A stretch of DNA of 64,000 bases from Lachnospiraceae bacterium. Lineage in GTDB: Bacteria; Bacillota; Clostridia; Lachnospirales; Lachnospiraceae. The notes beneath the pieces are model-generated. The model did no database searches. It had not been told where the DNA came from and saw only the letters and a list, made by a program, of their open reading frames with translations. This document shows positions 52,084 to 61,257 of the stretch, one piece after another (position 1 is the first letter of the stretch; each line of letters starts with the position of its first letter). The translations under genes and the position numbers were made by a program. The DNA lies in the NCBI GenBank assembly GCA_022791575.1, contig JAAVZI010000036.1, positions 1 to 64,000 of the forward strand, written 5' to 3'.

Positions 52084-53955
52084 ATGATAAAACCAGCCCT
52101 GTCTGATGAAATTTTACTCAGTATTGACAAGCCCGCCCGTTATATCGGCAATGAAGTAAATATGGTCAAAAAAGATCCCCAAAAAGCAGCTATCCGCTTT
52201 GCTATGTGTTTTCCCGATGTATATGAGATTGGAATGTCCCATCTTGGCATTCAGATTTTGTATGATATGTTCAACCGCCAGGAGGATATCTATTGTGAAC
52301 GCGTCTATTCTCCATGGATGGACTTAGACCAGGTAATGAGAGAGCAGCACATTCCTCTGTTTGCCTTAGAAAGCCAGGAGCCAGTAAAGGATTTTGATTT
52401 TCTCGGAATCACCATCCAATACGAAATGTGCTACACCAATATTCTGCAGATTCTGGATCTAAGCCAGATTCCACTGATGGCCTGTGATCGTACTATCGAA
52501 CATCCGTTTGTGATTGGCGGCGGTCCTTGTACTTATAATCCAGAACCACTGGCAGACTTTTTTGATCTTTTTTATATCGGAGAGGGAGAAACCGTTTATT
52601 TTCGGCTAATGGACCTTTATAAAGAGTGGAAGTGTTCAAAGAGTACCGATAGACAAGCATTTCTGCGGATGGCTGCTCATGTGCCGGGAATTTATGTCCC
52701 GTCTCTGTATGAAGTATGCTATCAGGAAGACGGGACGTTGGCCTCTTTCGAACCCAAAGAAGAGCAGATTCCCAGAACCGTTGAAAAACAAGTAGTTATG
52801 GAGGTCAGCAATACCTATTATCCAACTCGGCCAGTGGTTCCATTTCTAAAAGTGACTCAAGACCGGGTAGTCTTGGAAATCCAACGTGGCTGTATCCGCG
52901 GCTGTCGTTTCTGCCAGGCAGGTATGCTCTATCGGCCTACTCGTGAACGGGATGTGGAAGTATTGAAGAATTATGCATACGAAATGCTGAAGTCTACCGG
53001 TCATGAAGAGATTTCTCTAAGTTCCTTAAGTTCCAGCGATTATTCTTCCTTAAAAGAACTGGTGACCTTTCTAATTGAAGAATTCAAGGGAAAAGGGGTC
53101 AATATCTCTCTGCCGTCTCTGCGTATTGATGCATTTTCTCTGGATGTTATGAGCAAGGTGCAGGATGTGAAAAAGAGCAGCCTGACTTTTGCGCCGGAAG
53201 CCGGTTCTCAGAGGCTGCGGAATGTGATTAATAAGGGCCTGACAGAAGAGGTGATATTAAAAGGAGCTCAAGAGGCATTCAAGGGCGGATGGAATAAAGT
53301 AAAACTATACTTTATGCTGGGATTACCTACCGAAACAGAAGAGGATATGAAAGGGATTGCACATCTTTCGGAACAGGTAGCGGAAGTCTATTATGATACA
53401 GTTCCCAAAAGTGAGCGCCACGGCAAATGTCAGATTACGGCCAGTTCTTCCTTTTTTGTTCCCAAGCCTTTTACGCCATTTCAGTGGGCATCAATGAATA
53501 CAGCAGAACAGTTTTTAACGAAAGCACATATGGTAAATGATGAATTTAAGGCTCAATTAAACCGCAAAAGCCTGAAATACAACTGGCATGATGCACAGAC
53601 AACCATACTGGAAGGGGTATTGGCCAGAGGTGACCGCCGGGTTGGTGCTGTGATTTTAAATGCCTACCACAGAGGCTGTATCTATGATGCCTGGTCGGAA
53701 TATTTTGATTATGATAAATGGCTGGCAGCATTTGCAGAAGAGGGTGTGGATATGGATTTTTATACAACCCGCGAACGAGAATTGGACGAGCTGCTTCCAT
53801 GGGATTTTATTAACATTGGGGTAACGAAAGCATTTTTAAAAAAAGAATGGCAAAAAGCCAAAAGAGAAGAAATAACTGCGAACTGCAGACAGAGTTGTTC
53901 TGGCTGCGGGGCATTGATCTACGAAGGAGGTGTATGCATTGAAAATCAGAATTAA
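52084..53955 (+). CDS. B12-binding-like radical SAM protein (TIGR03960 type)
   Basis: 623 residues. N-terminal B12-binding-like fold (residues ~40-180: FAMCFPDVYEIGMSHLGIQILYD, VIGGGPCTYNPEPLADFFDLFYIGEGE) lacking the classic DxHxxG. The radical SAM core has the CxxxCxxC cluster Cys270/274/277 in IQRGCIRGCRFCQAGM. The C-terminus has further cysteines (Cys601, 605, 608, 618). This family is always next to the small partner gene that follows and to RNase G. Its reaction is unknown; tRNA/rRNA or cofactor modification is often supposed. It overlaps its partner by 17 bp. Confidence 0.92.
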   Translation: MIKPALSDEILLSIDKPARYIGNEVNMVKKDPQKAAIRFAMCFPDVYEIGMSHLGIQILYDMFNRQEDIYCERVYSPWMDLDQVMREQHIPLFALESQEPVKDFDFLGITIQYEMCYTNILQILDLSQIPLMACDRTIEHPFVIGGGPCTYNPEPLADFFDLFYIGEGETVYFRLMDLYKEWKCSKSTDRQAFLRMAAHVPGIYVPSLYEVCYQEDGTLASFEPKEEQIPRTVEKQVVMEVSNTYYPTRPVVPFLKVTQDRVVLEIQRGCIRGCRFCQAGMLYRPTRERDVEVLKNYAYEMLKSTGHEEISLSSLSSSDYSSLKELVTFLIEEFKGKGVNISLPSLRIDAFSLDVMSKVQDVKKSSLTFAPEAGSQRLRNVINKGLTEEVILKGAQEAFKGGWNKVKLYFMLGLPTETEEDMKGIAHLSEQVAEVYYDTVPKSERHGKCQITASSSFFVPKPFTPFQWASMNTAEQFLTKAHMVNDEFKAQLNRKSLKYNWHDAQTTILEGVLARGDRRVGAVILNAYHRGCIYDAWSEYFDYDKWLAAFAEEGVDMDFYTTRERELDELLPWDFINIGVTKAFLKKEWQKAKREEITANCRQSCSGCGALIYEGGVCIENQN

Positions 53956-54664
53956 GTTTGAAAGAAACGGGGTAATGAAATTCGTTGGTCATCTGGACAT
54001 TATGAGATATTTCCAAAAGGCCATCCGACGAGCTGATTTTGATATTGCCTATTCAGAAGGCTACAGCCCGCATCAAATTATGTCATTTGCTGCACCTCTA
54101 GGCGTAGGAATTACAAGCAGCGGTGAATATCTGGATATTCAGGTACATTCCACTCGTTCCTCTTTAGAAAGTGTAGAGCGGCTAAATCAGGTATCTGTAG
54201 ATGGAATCCTAGTGAAATCCTACCGAAAACTCGAAGATTCCGCCCCGAATGCAATGTCTATTGTCGCGGCGGCAGATTATGAGGTGCGCTTTCGGATTCC
54301 GCCGTCATTTGCAGACTGGCAGGAAAAGCTTCTGGCTTTTTATCGCCAGCCATCGATTCTGATTACCAAAAAAACAAAGAAGAGTGAGCGGGAAATAGAT
54401 TTAAAACCATTGATACTAGCTCTGGATCTAAAAGACAGCCAAGTGAATATGCGCTTATCAACAGGAAGTGTAGATAATATCAAACCGGAACTGGTAATGG
54501 AGGCTTTTTATCATAGCTTAGGACTTACACTGCCGGAATTCTGCCTTCTGATTCACCGTCAGGAGTTATATGCACGGACAGACGACAGCAGTTCCTGCGA
54601 CGGTTCAAACGCAGAGAAAACCGTTTTTACAGCATTAGAGGATTTAGGTGAAGAAATTGAATGA
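53939..54664 (+). CDS. TIGR03936-family radical-SAM-associated protein
   Basis: 241 residues from TTG 53939, which is eight bases after AAGGAGG (53924-53930); the GTG at 53930 lies on the ribosome site. The start KIRIKFERNGVMKFVGHLDIMRYFQKAIRRADFDIAYSEGYSPHQIMSFAAPLGVGITS is the family signature. It has no SAM cluster of its own, and presumably forms a complex with the upstream enzyme. Overlap at both ends (with the radical SAM gene and RNase G gene) marks one translational unit. Confidence 0.92.
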   Translation: MKIRIKFERNGVMKFVGHLDIMRYFQKAIRRADFDIAYSEGYSPHQIMSFAAPLGVGITSSGEYLDIQVHSTRSSLESVERLNQVSVDGILVKSYRKLEDSAPNAMSIVAAADYEVRFRIPPSFADWQEKLLAFYRQPSILITKKTKKSEREIDLKPLILALDLKDSQVNMRLSTGSVDNIKPELVMEAFYHSLGLTLPEFCLLIHRQELYARTDDSSSCDGSNAEKTVFTALEDLGEEIE

Positions 54665-55934
54665 TAAGACAATTCCTCCTGCACAGCCGGATCACAGCCG
54701 GATTCTTGTTACCAGAATGATTCCCAATCGCTGCAGCAAAGAAGTGATCGCCAGTGTTCTTCTGGAACATGGAAAACCTGCGGAAATCTATCTGGAAGAC
54801 GTTGAACAGCAGTCTTTATTAAAAGCCATATATGTCGGTAAAGTGCAGAATATTGTAAAAAATATCAATGCCGCATTTATTGAATTTGAAAAAGGCCAGG
54901 TTGGCTATTATCCGCTGGAAGAGCTTCCTACAGCGGTTTTTACTAAAAAACTGGGTAAACAATCGCTGGTAATCGGTGATGAGCTTCTTGTACAGGTGGT
55001 CAAGGAGCCAATGAAAACCAAGACTGCTGTACTGACCACAAATCTGAATTTTGCCGGCAAATACTTTGTACTTACTACCGGAAGAAAGGAAATTGGAATT
55101 TCCGGTAAAATTAAAGGAGAGCGGAAGAAGTGGCTAAAAGAGTTAGTTAAGACTAACATGAGGAGCAGTAAAACTTATGGTGTGATTGTAAGAACGAATG
55201 CCCAAGAAGCAGCAGAAGAACAGCTGGTGTTGGAATTGAATACGCTTGAACAATCCGTTGACCGACTTTTGAAAACAGTTTCCTACCGTACAGCATTTTC
55301 CAGAATCACCGAAGCGGATTATGAATATATCCGGCTTTTAAAAAATGTTTCTTTTGGTCCTCAATCACCCGATCCTCCGCTCAAGAATTCCTATGTAGAA
55401 GAGATTGTAACCGACGATTTGAAATTATATCATCAGATGAAAACTTATCTGGAAGAATTTCAGCCTCAGGATATCAAGCGTCTGCGTCTATATGAGGACC
55501 CAATGCTTCCTTTAAAAAAGCTTTATAATCTGGAATTGGGTCTGGAGCGGGCGCTGGAATCGCGTGTCTGGCTGAAATCAGGAGCTTATCTGGTCATTGA
55601 ACCAACGGAAGCATTTACTGTGATTGATGTCAATACTGGCAAATTTGACGGCAGAAAGCAAAAGAGCGATACATTTCTTAAAATTAATCTGGAAGCTGCT
55701 CTGGAGACCGCCCGCCAGATGCGGCTTCGAAATCTTTCTGGTATTATTCTGATTGACTTTATCAATATGGAAAAAGAAGAAGACAACCAGCGGCTGTTAA
55801 ATGAATTCCGGCATTATGTCAAAGCAGACCGGATTCAGACGCAAGTAGTAGATATGACAGAGCTTGGGATCGTTGAAGTTACCCGTAAGAAAGAAAGATG
55901 CAGTCTGGCGGAAACTTGGAAACATTTAGTATAA
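54648..55934 (+). CDS. rng: Ribonuclease E/G family, lacking Zn-link
   Basis: 428 residues. GTG 54648 with AGAGGA five bases upstream; TTG 54657 is an alternative. S1 domain at residues ~58-140 (KAIYVGKVQNIVKNINAAFIEFEKGQVGYYPLEEL), then the catalytic part with metal Asp327 (TVIDVNTGKFDG) and Asp370 (IILIDFINM). It stops at VTRKKERCSLAETWKHLV and lacks the CPxCxGxG zinc-link that builds E. coli tetramers. Endonuclease for AU-rich single-stranded RNA and rRNA processing. The common downstream neighbours rplU-rpmA are absent. Confidence 0.93.
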   Translation: MKKLNDKTIPPAQPDHSRILVTRMIPNRCSKEVIASVLLEHGKPAEIYLEDVEQQSLLKAIYVGKVQNIVKNINAAFIEFEKGQVGYYPLEELPTAVFTKKLGKQSLVIGDELLVQVVKEPMKTKTAVLTTNLNFAGKYFVLTTGRKEIGISGKIKGERKKWLKELVKTNMRSSKTYGVIVRTNAQEAAEEQLVLELNTLEQSVDRLLKTVSYRTAFSRITEADYEYIRLLKNVSFGPQSPDPPLKNSYVEEIVTDDLKLYHQMKTYLEEFQPQDIKRLRLYEDPMLPLKKLYNLELGLERALESRVWLKSGAYLVIEPTEAFTVIDVNTGKFDGRKQKSDTFLKINLEAALETARQMRLRNLSGIILIDFINMEKEEDNQRLLNEFRHYVKADRIQTQVVDMTELGIVEVTRKKERCSLAETWKHLV

Positions 55935-55968
55935 TTATGAATATTTTTTTAAGTAAATGATAATATAG

Positions 55969-55997
55969 TTGATTTTTCAGTACGATTGTGCTAACAT
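55969..55997 (+). promoter_or_regulatory. Sigma-A promoter for the NatAB-like operon
   Basis: TTGATT (55969-55974), 17-bp spacer, TAACAT (55992-55997), 52 bp before the start at 56049. Confidence 0.55.
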
Positions 55998-56048
55998 AAT
56001 CATACAGTTTTGTTTTATTCAATTTTGAAGTCAGGAGGATACAAGTTT

Positions 56049-56966
56049 ATGAAACTGGAACTGAACGATATTTATAAAAGTTTCGGAACCAAAGAAGTTC
56101 TTCATGGAATTTCCTTTTCAGTAGAAAGCGGAAAAGCCCTGGGACTTCTGGGACGAAACGGTGCGGGTAAAACAACCACAATCCGTATTATTATGGATGT
56201 GTTCCGAGCCAATAAGGGAAGCATTACCATTGATGGCAGACCCTTTAAGTCAAGCGAGCACAGTGTCGGCTATCTGCCGGAAGAACGGGGATTATATCCC
56301 AAAAAGACGGTAATAGAACAGATGATTTATCTGGCGCAGCTTCGCGGCGTCAGTAAAGCTGAAGCCAAAAAGAACAGTCAGAAATGGCTGAAACGGCTGG
56401 AAATTCAAGAATATGAGACCAAGAAGCTGGAGACGCTTTCAAAAGGAAACCAGCAGAAGGTACAGCTTGCTTCTACACTAGTTGCCAATCCTCAGATTGT
56501 TATTCTGGATGAACCATTCAGTGGTCTTGATCCAGTCAATGCTCAGATTCTCAAGGATGTTGTGTCTGAATTGATTGCAGAAGGCCGGATTGTTATCTTC
56601 TCCAGCCATCAGATGAGTTACGTAGAAGAATTCTGTGAAGATATTGCAGTAATCAATAAGGGAGAAGTTGTACTGGCTGGTCAATTAAGCCAGATTAAGA
56701 AAGAATTTGGACATAATCAGCTGGTTATTAATGCCGAAAACCAGACTCCAGAAGAATTAAAAGGTGCTTTGGAACAGCAATTTGGAGAGTTATTAAAAGT
56801 CAATATGGTGAAAAAAGAAGGCTGTATTGTAGAACGTAATCCTGGAATTACCTCAAAAGATATTTTAAAACGGCTGTTAGAAACCTCTATTAATCTGGAG
56901 CATTTCGAGAATTATAAACCCAGTCTAAATGATATTTTCGTAGCAAAGGTAGGTGATGAGTCATGA
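56049..56966 (+). CDS. ABC transporter ATPase, NatA-like
   Basis: 305 residues from ATG 56049 behind CAGGAGG. Walker A GLLGRNGAGKTTTIRI, signature LSKGNQQKVQLAS, Walker B IVILDEPFSGLDP, H-loop SSHQM. The motif EERGLYPKKTVIEQMIYLAQLRG and the extended C-terminal domain ending SLNDIFVAKVG are typical of ATPases for Na+-exporting (NatA) and related ABC-2 exporters. It overlaps the permease gene by 4 bp (ATGA). Confidence 0.9.
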   Translation: MKLELNDIYKSFGTKEVLHGISFSVESGKALGLLGRNGAGKTTTIRIIMDVFRANKGSITIDGRPFKSSEHSVGYLPEERGLYPKKTVIEQMIYLAQLRGVSKAEAKKNSQKWLKRLEIQEYETKKLETLSKGNQQKVQLASTLVANPQIVILDEPFSGLDPVNAQILKDVVSELIAEGRIVIFSSHQMSYVEEFCEDIAVINKGEVVLAGQLSQIKKEFGHNQLVINAENQTPEELKGALEQQFGELLKVNMVKKEGCIVERNPGITSKDILKRLLETSINLEHFENYKPSLNDIFVAKVGDES

Positions 56967-58246
56967 AGAAATTCTCAACCGTATTAATGTTTGAACTTTC
57001 AAACTATATAAAAAGTAAGAGCTATGCTGTTACAACCGCTTTGATTGCATTGCTGATTGCAGTAATTATGTTTCTTCCACGATTTATTGACATGTCGGAT
57101 TTTCTGGGAACCAGCGATGATACCACACAGTCAGCGGATGGAACTGGAACCGACGAAAGTTCTAAGGATTCTGATGATGTGGAAAAAGTAAACTATATTA
57201 TTTATGATCAGGCAAAAGTCTTTGAAAGTCTGGAGCCATTAAAAACAAGTTTTTCTGGTTCTGAATGGTCTACTGCAGATTCAGCAAAAGAGGTTCAGGA
57301 ACAGGTGAAAGCTCAGAACGTAGAAGCAGGCTTTGTTGTTAAGAGCGCTACCGAGTATGAATATTACGTATACAATAAAAGTCTTTCTGATATGGATATG
57401 AGCATCTTTAATGAGCTTATGGCTCAGTCTTACCGCAATTCCTATTGTGATGAACATAATCTGGATATTAAAGAGGTTATGCAGCTGGTCAACGTAGATG
57501 TTACAGGAGAAGAACAGGTACTTGGCAAGGATATGGGTAAGAGCTATGCTTACTGTTATATCCTGGTGATTGCTATATTTATGATTATTGTTCTCTATTG
57601 TATCATGATTGCTACATCGGTTACCAATGAGAAGAGCAATCGTTCTATAGAAGTATTAGTAACGTCTACCACTCCGAACAGCCTGATCTTTGGTAAAGTA
57701 GTGGCAGGAACTATAGCAAGTTTTGTTCAGGTAGCTCTGATTCTTGCAGCGGCATTGGGCGGATATGCACTGAATCGTGACTATTGGGGCGGTATGTTGG
57801 ATAATGTATTAGATATTCCGGCAAATGTACTAACTGTATTTTTCTTATTTGCTATTGCTGGTTTTGTATTTTATGCATTTATCTATGCAGCAGTGGGAGC
57901 ACTATGTTCCAAGACAGAAGATCTCAACAAAAGTGCAAGCGGTGTACAGATGGTTATTATGATTGTATATTTCATTGTATTATTCCAAATGTCCAATATT
58001 GATGGTGCTGCTATGAAAGTATTATCTTTCCTCCCTGTCAGCTCTTATTCGGCCATGTATATCCGCGTAGCTATGGGAGAAGTAGCTACATGGGAAATTA
58101 TTGTATCTTTTATTATATTAGTGGTATCAATCTTTGGAATCGGCTGGATTGCAGCGAAGATTTATCGTATGGGAACTCTGCGTTACGGCAATCCAATCAG
58201 CATTCGTTCCGCTTTAAAATCATTAAAGGATAAGTCTGCTGAATAG
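56963..58246 (+). CDS. ABC-2 type permease, NatB-like
   Basis: 427 residues. One N-terminal helix (AVTTALIALLIAVIMFLPRF), a ~160-residue external domain opening with an acidic stretch (DDTTQSADGTGTDESSKDSDDVEKV), then five or six helices including YCYILVIAIFMIIVLYCIMIATSVTNEKSNRSIEVLVTSTTPNSLIFGK, which is the conserved ABC-2 coupling segment. Works with the upstream ATPase; Na+ or a drug/peptide export is the family guess. A strong bidirectional terminator follows. Confidence 0.88.
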   Translation: MKKFSTVLMFELSNYIKSKSYAVTTALIALLIAVIMFLPRFIDMSDFLGTSDDTTQSADGTGTDESSKDSDDVEKVNYIIYDQAKVFESLEPLKTSFSGSEWSTADSAKEVQEQVKAQNVEAGFVVKSATEYEYYVYNKSLSDMDMSIFNELMAQSYRNSYCDEHNLDIKEVMQLVNVDVTGEEQVLGKDMGKSYAYCYILVIAIFMIIVLYCIMIATSVTNEKSNRSIEVLVTSTTPNSLIFGKVVAGTIASFVQVALILAAALGGYALNRDYWGGMLDNVLDIPANVLTVFFLFAIAGFVFYAFIYAAVGALCSKTEDLNKSASGVQMVIMIVYFIVLFQMSNIDGAAMKVLSFLPVSSYSAMYIRVAMGEVATWEIIVSFIILVVSIFGIGWIAAKIYRMGTLRYGNPISIRSALKSLKDKSAE

Positions 58247-58271
58247 TTTCTACTATTTGCAAACAACATAT

Positions 58272-58323
58272 AAAAATACCCCATAGTAAGTAAACGAGAC
58301 TTGTACTTACTGGGGTATTTTTT
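58272..58323. terminator. Bidirectional intrinsic terminator
   Basis: Long stem pairing AAAAATACCCC..AGTAAGTA with TACTTACT..GGGGTATTTTT, with an A-run on one side and a T-run on the other. It serves both the NatAB-like operon and the convergent lexA. Confidence 0.9.
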
Positions 58324-58364
58324 ATGCATTCTTTATAACGAATTTGTAAAATTCGATGGTATGT

Positions 58365-58979
58365 TTATTTCAGAATCCTTAATACAGCGAATACTTTACC
58401 AAGAATATCGACTTGATCAACAATAATGGGATCCATATTATCATTTTCAGGCTGAAGCCGATAGTGTCCATTTTCTTTATAAAAAGTCTTTACAGTCGAA
58501 GAATCATCCACAAGTGCCACAATCATATCTCCATTTTTAGCAGTAGACTGCTGTTTTACAAAGATCTGGTCACCATCAAAGATTCCTGCATTAATCATGC
58601 TGTCTCCCTTAACTTTTAAAATAAAACTCTGCTGATTTGGCATATTCTCTACCGGCATAGGAAAATAGCCTTCAATATTCTCTGTAGCAAGAATCGGTAC
58701 GCCTGCCGCAACTGTACCAACAATTGGTACATTAACCGTCTCACGTCTGGTAAGATTAAAATCATCGTCAATAATTTCAATTGCTCTTGGCTTTGTCGGG
58801 TCTCTTCGAATATATCCGTTTTTCTCCAGGGTCTCTAAATGAGAATGGACAGAAGAAGTAGACTTAAGGCCAACAGCTTCACAAATCTCGCGCACTGCCG
58901 GCGGATATCCTTTACTCAAAATTTCCTGTTTAATAAATTCTAAAATCTCACTTTGTTTGGTACTGATTTTTCCTGGCAT
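58365..58979 (-). CDS. lexA: LexA SOS repressor
   Basis: 204 residues starting at 58979, since AAGGAGGGT lies just upstream; an upstream in-frame ATG has no ribosome site. N-terminal winged helix (KQSEILEFIKQEILSKGYPPAVREICEAVGLKSTSSVHSHLETLEKNGYIRRD), self-cleavage site Ala92-Gly93 (VGTVAAGVPIL), catalytic Ser127 (VKGDSMINAGI) and Lys164 (TVKTFY). Represses the SOS genes until RecA filaments trigger cleavage. It reads away from a shared control region holding about eight LexA boxes, so it is probably self-repressed. Confidence 0.98.
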   Translation of the reverse strand: MPGKISTKQSEILEFIKQEILSKGYPPAVREICEAVGLKSTSSVHSHLETLEKNGYIRRDPTKPRAIEIIDDDFNLTRRETVNVPIVGTVAAGVPILATENIEGYFPMPVENMPNQQSFILKVKGDSMINAGIFDGDQIFVKQQSTAKNGDMIVALVDDSSTVKTFYKENGHYRLQPENDNMDPIIVDQVDILGKVFAVLRILK

Positions 58980-59073
58980 ATAAAACACCCTCCTTGAATT
59001 TTGTAATTGAATTGCAATTGAAATCAGAGTTTGCACAATCGGCTGAAGAATCATTTATTGTATATCTAAAGGT

Positions 59074-59102
59074 ATTATAACATACCTTTTTTCAAAATGC
59101 AA
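59074..59102 (-). promoter_or_regulatory. Sigma-A promoter for lexA
   Basis: On the minus strand: TTGCAT (complement of 59097-59102), 17-bp spacer, TATAAT (complement of 59074-59079) with a TG extension. The first LexA box (59100-59113) overlaps its -35. Confidence 0.75.
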
Positions 59103-59242
59103 ACAAATGTTCATAATTTTCGAAAATTTGTTCCAAACATATATTCCGAATATTTGTTCGAAAATATATTGACAAACAAATGTTCTTATATTATAATCAA
59201 TGTAAACAAATGTTCGGAATATATGTTCGGAATATATGTTCG
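59100..59242. promoter_or_regulatory. Array of about eight LexA (SOS) boxes
   Basis: Matches to CGAAC-N4-GTTCG: 59100-59113, 59121-59134, 59134-59147 (weak), 59147-59160 (CGAATATTTGTTCG), 59173-59186, 59203-59216, 59216-59229 and 59229-59242 (both GGAATATATGTTCG). Starts at 59121/59134/59147 and 59203/59216/59229 are exactly 13 bp apart, so adjacent boxes share their end base; 59147 to 59173 is two such steps. The array covers the -35 of lexA, the spacer of the yneA-like promoter and its early transcribed region. Confidence 0.85.
59169..59197 (+). promoter_or_regulatory. Perfect sigma-A promoter for the YneA-like gene
   Basis: TTGACA (59169-59174), 17-bp spacer, TATAAT (59192-59197), full consensus. 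A LexA box lies in the spacer (59173-59186) and three more lie just downstream, so it should be silent until SOS induction and very strong afterwards. Confidence 0.85.
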
Positions 59243-59341
59243 AATAATAACGAAAAATTTCTGTATCGTTGTCATATGGAAATAAGAGAGTTTTCATCCA
59301 TATTGATTAGCAGAGTGAAAATTATAAAGGAGGTCTCCATT

Positions 59342-59677
59342 ATGGAACAGACGTTACCAAAAATAAAACATAAACGTCATCAGAGAGTAAAGCCAAACTA
59401 TGTATTTATACTGCTTAGCATCTTTGTTATATGTTGTATATTCTTGTTAGGTCATAAGATTGTCAGTTCTGCTTCTAAAGAACCTTCTTATACTAAATGT
59501 TATAAATCTGTACAAATCCAAGCAGGGGATTCCTTATGGGGCATTGCACAGAGATATTATTCAGATGAATGGGGCAGTGTCCGTACCTTTATGGAAGAAA
59601 TTAAATCACTAAATGGCATATCGAATGACGGCATTCATTACGGAAATTATCTGGCAATCCCATATTATAAAGAATAA
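59342..59677 (+). CDS. yneA: YneA-like SOS cell-division inhibitor (membrane anchor + LysM)
   Basis: 111 residues from ATG 59342 behind AAAGGAGGT. A basic start (PKIKHKRHQRVKPN), one membrane helix (about residues 20-39, YVFILLSIFVICCIFLLG), then an external LysM-like domain (KSVQIQAGDSLWGIAQRYYS..GSVRTFMEEIKSLNGI..IHYGNYLAIPYY). This layout and the position divergent from lexA under SOS boxes match YneA, which delays division after DNA damage and is then degraded. The C-terminus YYKE could be a proteolysis signal. Confidence 0.88.
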   Translation: MEQTLPKIKHKRHQRVKPNYVFILLSIFVICCIFLLGHKIVSSASKEPSYTKCYKSVQIQAGDSLWGIAQRYYSDEWGSVRTFMEEIKSLNGISNDGIHYGNYLAIPYYKE

Positions 59678-59706
59678 GGTTTACATAATTTAATTATGTA
59701 AACCTT
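59676..59706. other. 31-bp perfect palindrome after the YneA-like gene
   Basis: AAGGTTTACATAATT and its exact reverse complement, separated by a single base. It begins at the stop codon and has no T-run. It may form a terminator or RNA-stabilising stem, or an operator. A smaller GTAACT/AGTTAC repeat lies at 59713-59727. The rest of the gap to 59875 is AT-rich with nothing clear. Confidence 0.6.
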
Positions 59707-59875
59707 GAAATGTAACTACCAGTTACTATTATAAGAAATTAAAAACTGCTTATTATATTATTTTCATAAAATATTAAAAGAATAGTAGTAGAAGTTTTAA
59801 ATGGTTTGTGATAAAATGTAGGTGTTCCAAATTTAGGTAGTGCTAAGACAGGAGAACAGGAGATGTTCATAGATC

Positions 59876-61237
59876 ATGAAATTCAATATCAATAAAAAAT
59901 ATGTATATTGGGGAATTACCGCTTTTTTGGTTCTGGCGGCAGCAATTATATTTAATTACGGAGTTTCCAGACTGGCTATACTGGGAGATTTTTTATCTAC
60001 ATTACTGAAGATTTTAACGCCTATTATCTATGGTTTTATTATTGCATACCTACTTACACCTGCAGTTAATTTTATTGAAAGAAAGATATTGTATCGGATC
60101 GCAGGGCTATTCCATATTAACGCAGCTGAAAGAAAAAAATTAAAATCCGTACTGCGTATGGTTTCCATTTTTATAACTCTGGCAATAACCATTTTTATAT
60201 TATATCAGTTGTTATATATGCTGATTCCTGAATTGGTAAACAGCATTTCCAGTATGATCTCTTCTGCACCTGATTATTGGAATAAATCCAAAGGATGGAT
60301 CGAAAAGCTATTTAAAAATCAGCCGGTAATAGAAGAGGCCTTTTTAAAATATTCTGATTCCGTGTTGAATTATTTGACCAAAGATCTGCTTCCGCACATC
60401 AATGATATATTAATGAATTTTTCGGTCGGAATCTGGGATTTTGTAGTTGGCGTGAAAAATGTTGCTATTGGAGCAATTGTTTCTATTTATATTTTAAATA
60501 GCAAAGAGAAGTTTGCCGCAGGTAGTAAAAAAGCATTATATTCCATTCTTAGCTGTAATAAATCCAATTTGTTTCTGCATAATCTGCGTTTTGTGCATAC
60601 GAAATTCGGCGGCTTTATTATTGGTAAGATTATTGATTCATTTATTATTGGAGTTATTTGTTTTATTGTCATTTCCTTTATGGATATGCCCTATGAGATC
60701 CTGATCAGTGTAATCATCGGAGTAACAAATGTCATTCCTTTTTTTGGACCATATATTGGAGCAATTCCTTGTGCCTTTTTGATTTTAATTGTAAATCCAG
60801 TACAATGTATCTATTTTATTATCTTTATTCTGATTTTGCAGACCTTTGACGGAAATGTACTTGGACCTAAAATTTTAAGTGAATCTACTGATTTAACGAG
60901 TTTTTGGATTATTTTTTCTATATTGGTCGGCGGTGGATTATTCGGTGTCGTTGGAATGTTTATTGGGGTTCCGTTTTTTGCAGTTATTTATGCTGTAGTC
61001 AATTTACTCATCGACCGTTCTTTAACCAGCCGGGAACTGACAACAGATACAGAAAAATATATCAATTTAAAATCCATTGATATGCAGCCTGACAGTGAAT
61101 CAGATAAAATAGAATATACTTTTCATTATCTGGAAGAGGATAACGATGAATTTAAAACTTTAAAAATGTCAACTAATACAAAATCTCATTTTTCCAGTTA
61201 TTTGAAAAAATGGAAGGATTCTCATAAAAAGTCATAG
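59876..61237 (+). CDS. AI-2E (TqsA/PerM) family transporter
   Basis: 453 residues with about eight helices: paired helices near the N-terminus ([26 protein letters not shown]), a ~130-residue central soluble part, then the family core [51 protein letters not shown] and [14 protein letters not shown].. with [33 protein letters not shown]. Members export small molecules or ions; AI-2 itself is not implied. The ~65-residue acidic tail is cytoplasmic. Confidence 0.9.
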   Translation: MKFNINKKYVYWGITAFLVLAAAIIFNYGVSRLAILGDFLSTLLKILTPIIYGFIIAYLLTPAVNFIERKILYRIAGLFHINAAERKKLKSVLRMVSIFITLAITIFILYQLLYMLIPELVNSISSMISSAPDYWNKSKGWIEKLFKNQPVIEEAFLKYSDSVLNYLTKDLLPHINDILMNFSVGIWDFVVGVKNVAIGAIVSIYILNSKEKFAAGSKKALYSILSCNKSNLFLHNLRFVHTKFGGFIIGKIIDSFIIGVICFIVISFMDMPYEILISVIIGVTNVIPFFGPYIGAIPCAFLILIVNPVQCIYFIIFILILQTFDGNVLGPKILSESTDLTSFWIIFSILVGGGLFGVVGMFIGVPFFAVIYAVVNLLIDRSLTSRELTTDTEKYINLKSIDMQPDSESDKIEYTFHYLEEDNDEFKTLKMSTNTKSHFSSYLKKWKDSHKKS

Positions 61238-61257
61238 AAAGTAAAGGAATAACTATT

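Noticed and set aside
59100-59242. Possible CRISPR-like repeat array
   Set aside because: Repeats are 13-14 bp, palindromic, overlapping and without spacers; they match LexA boxes.
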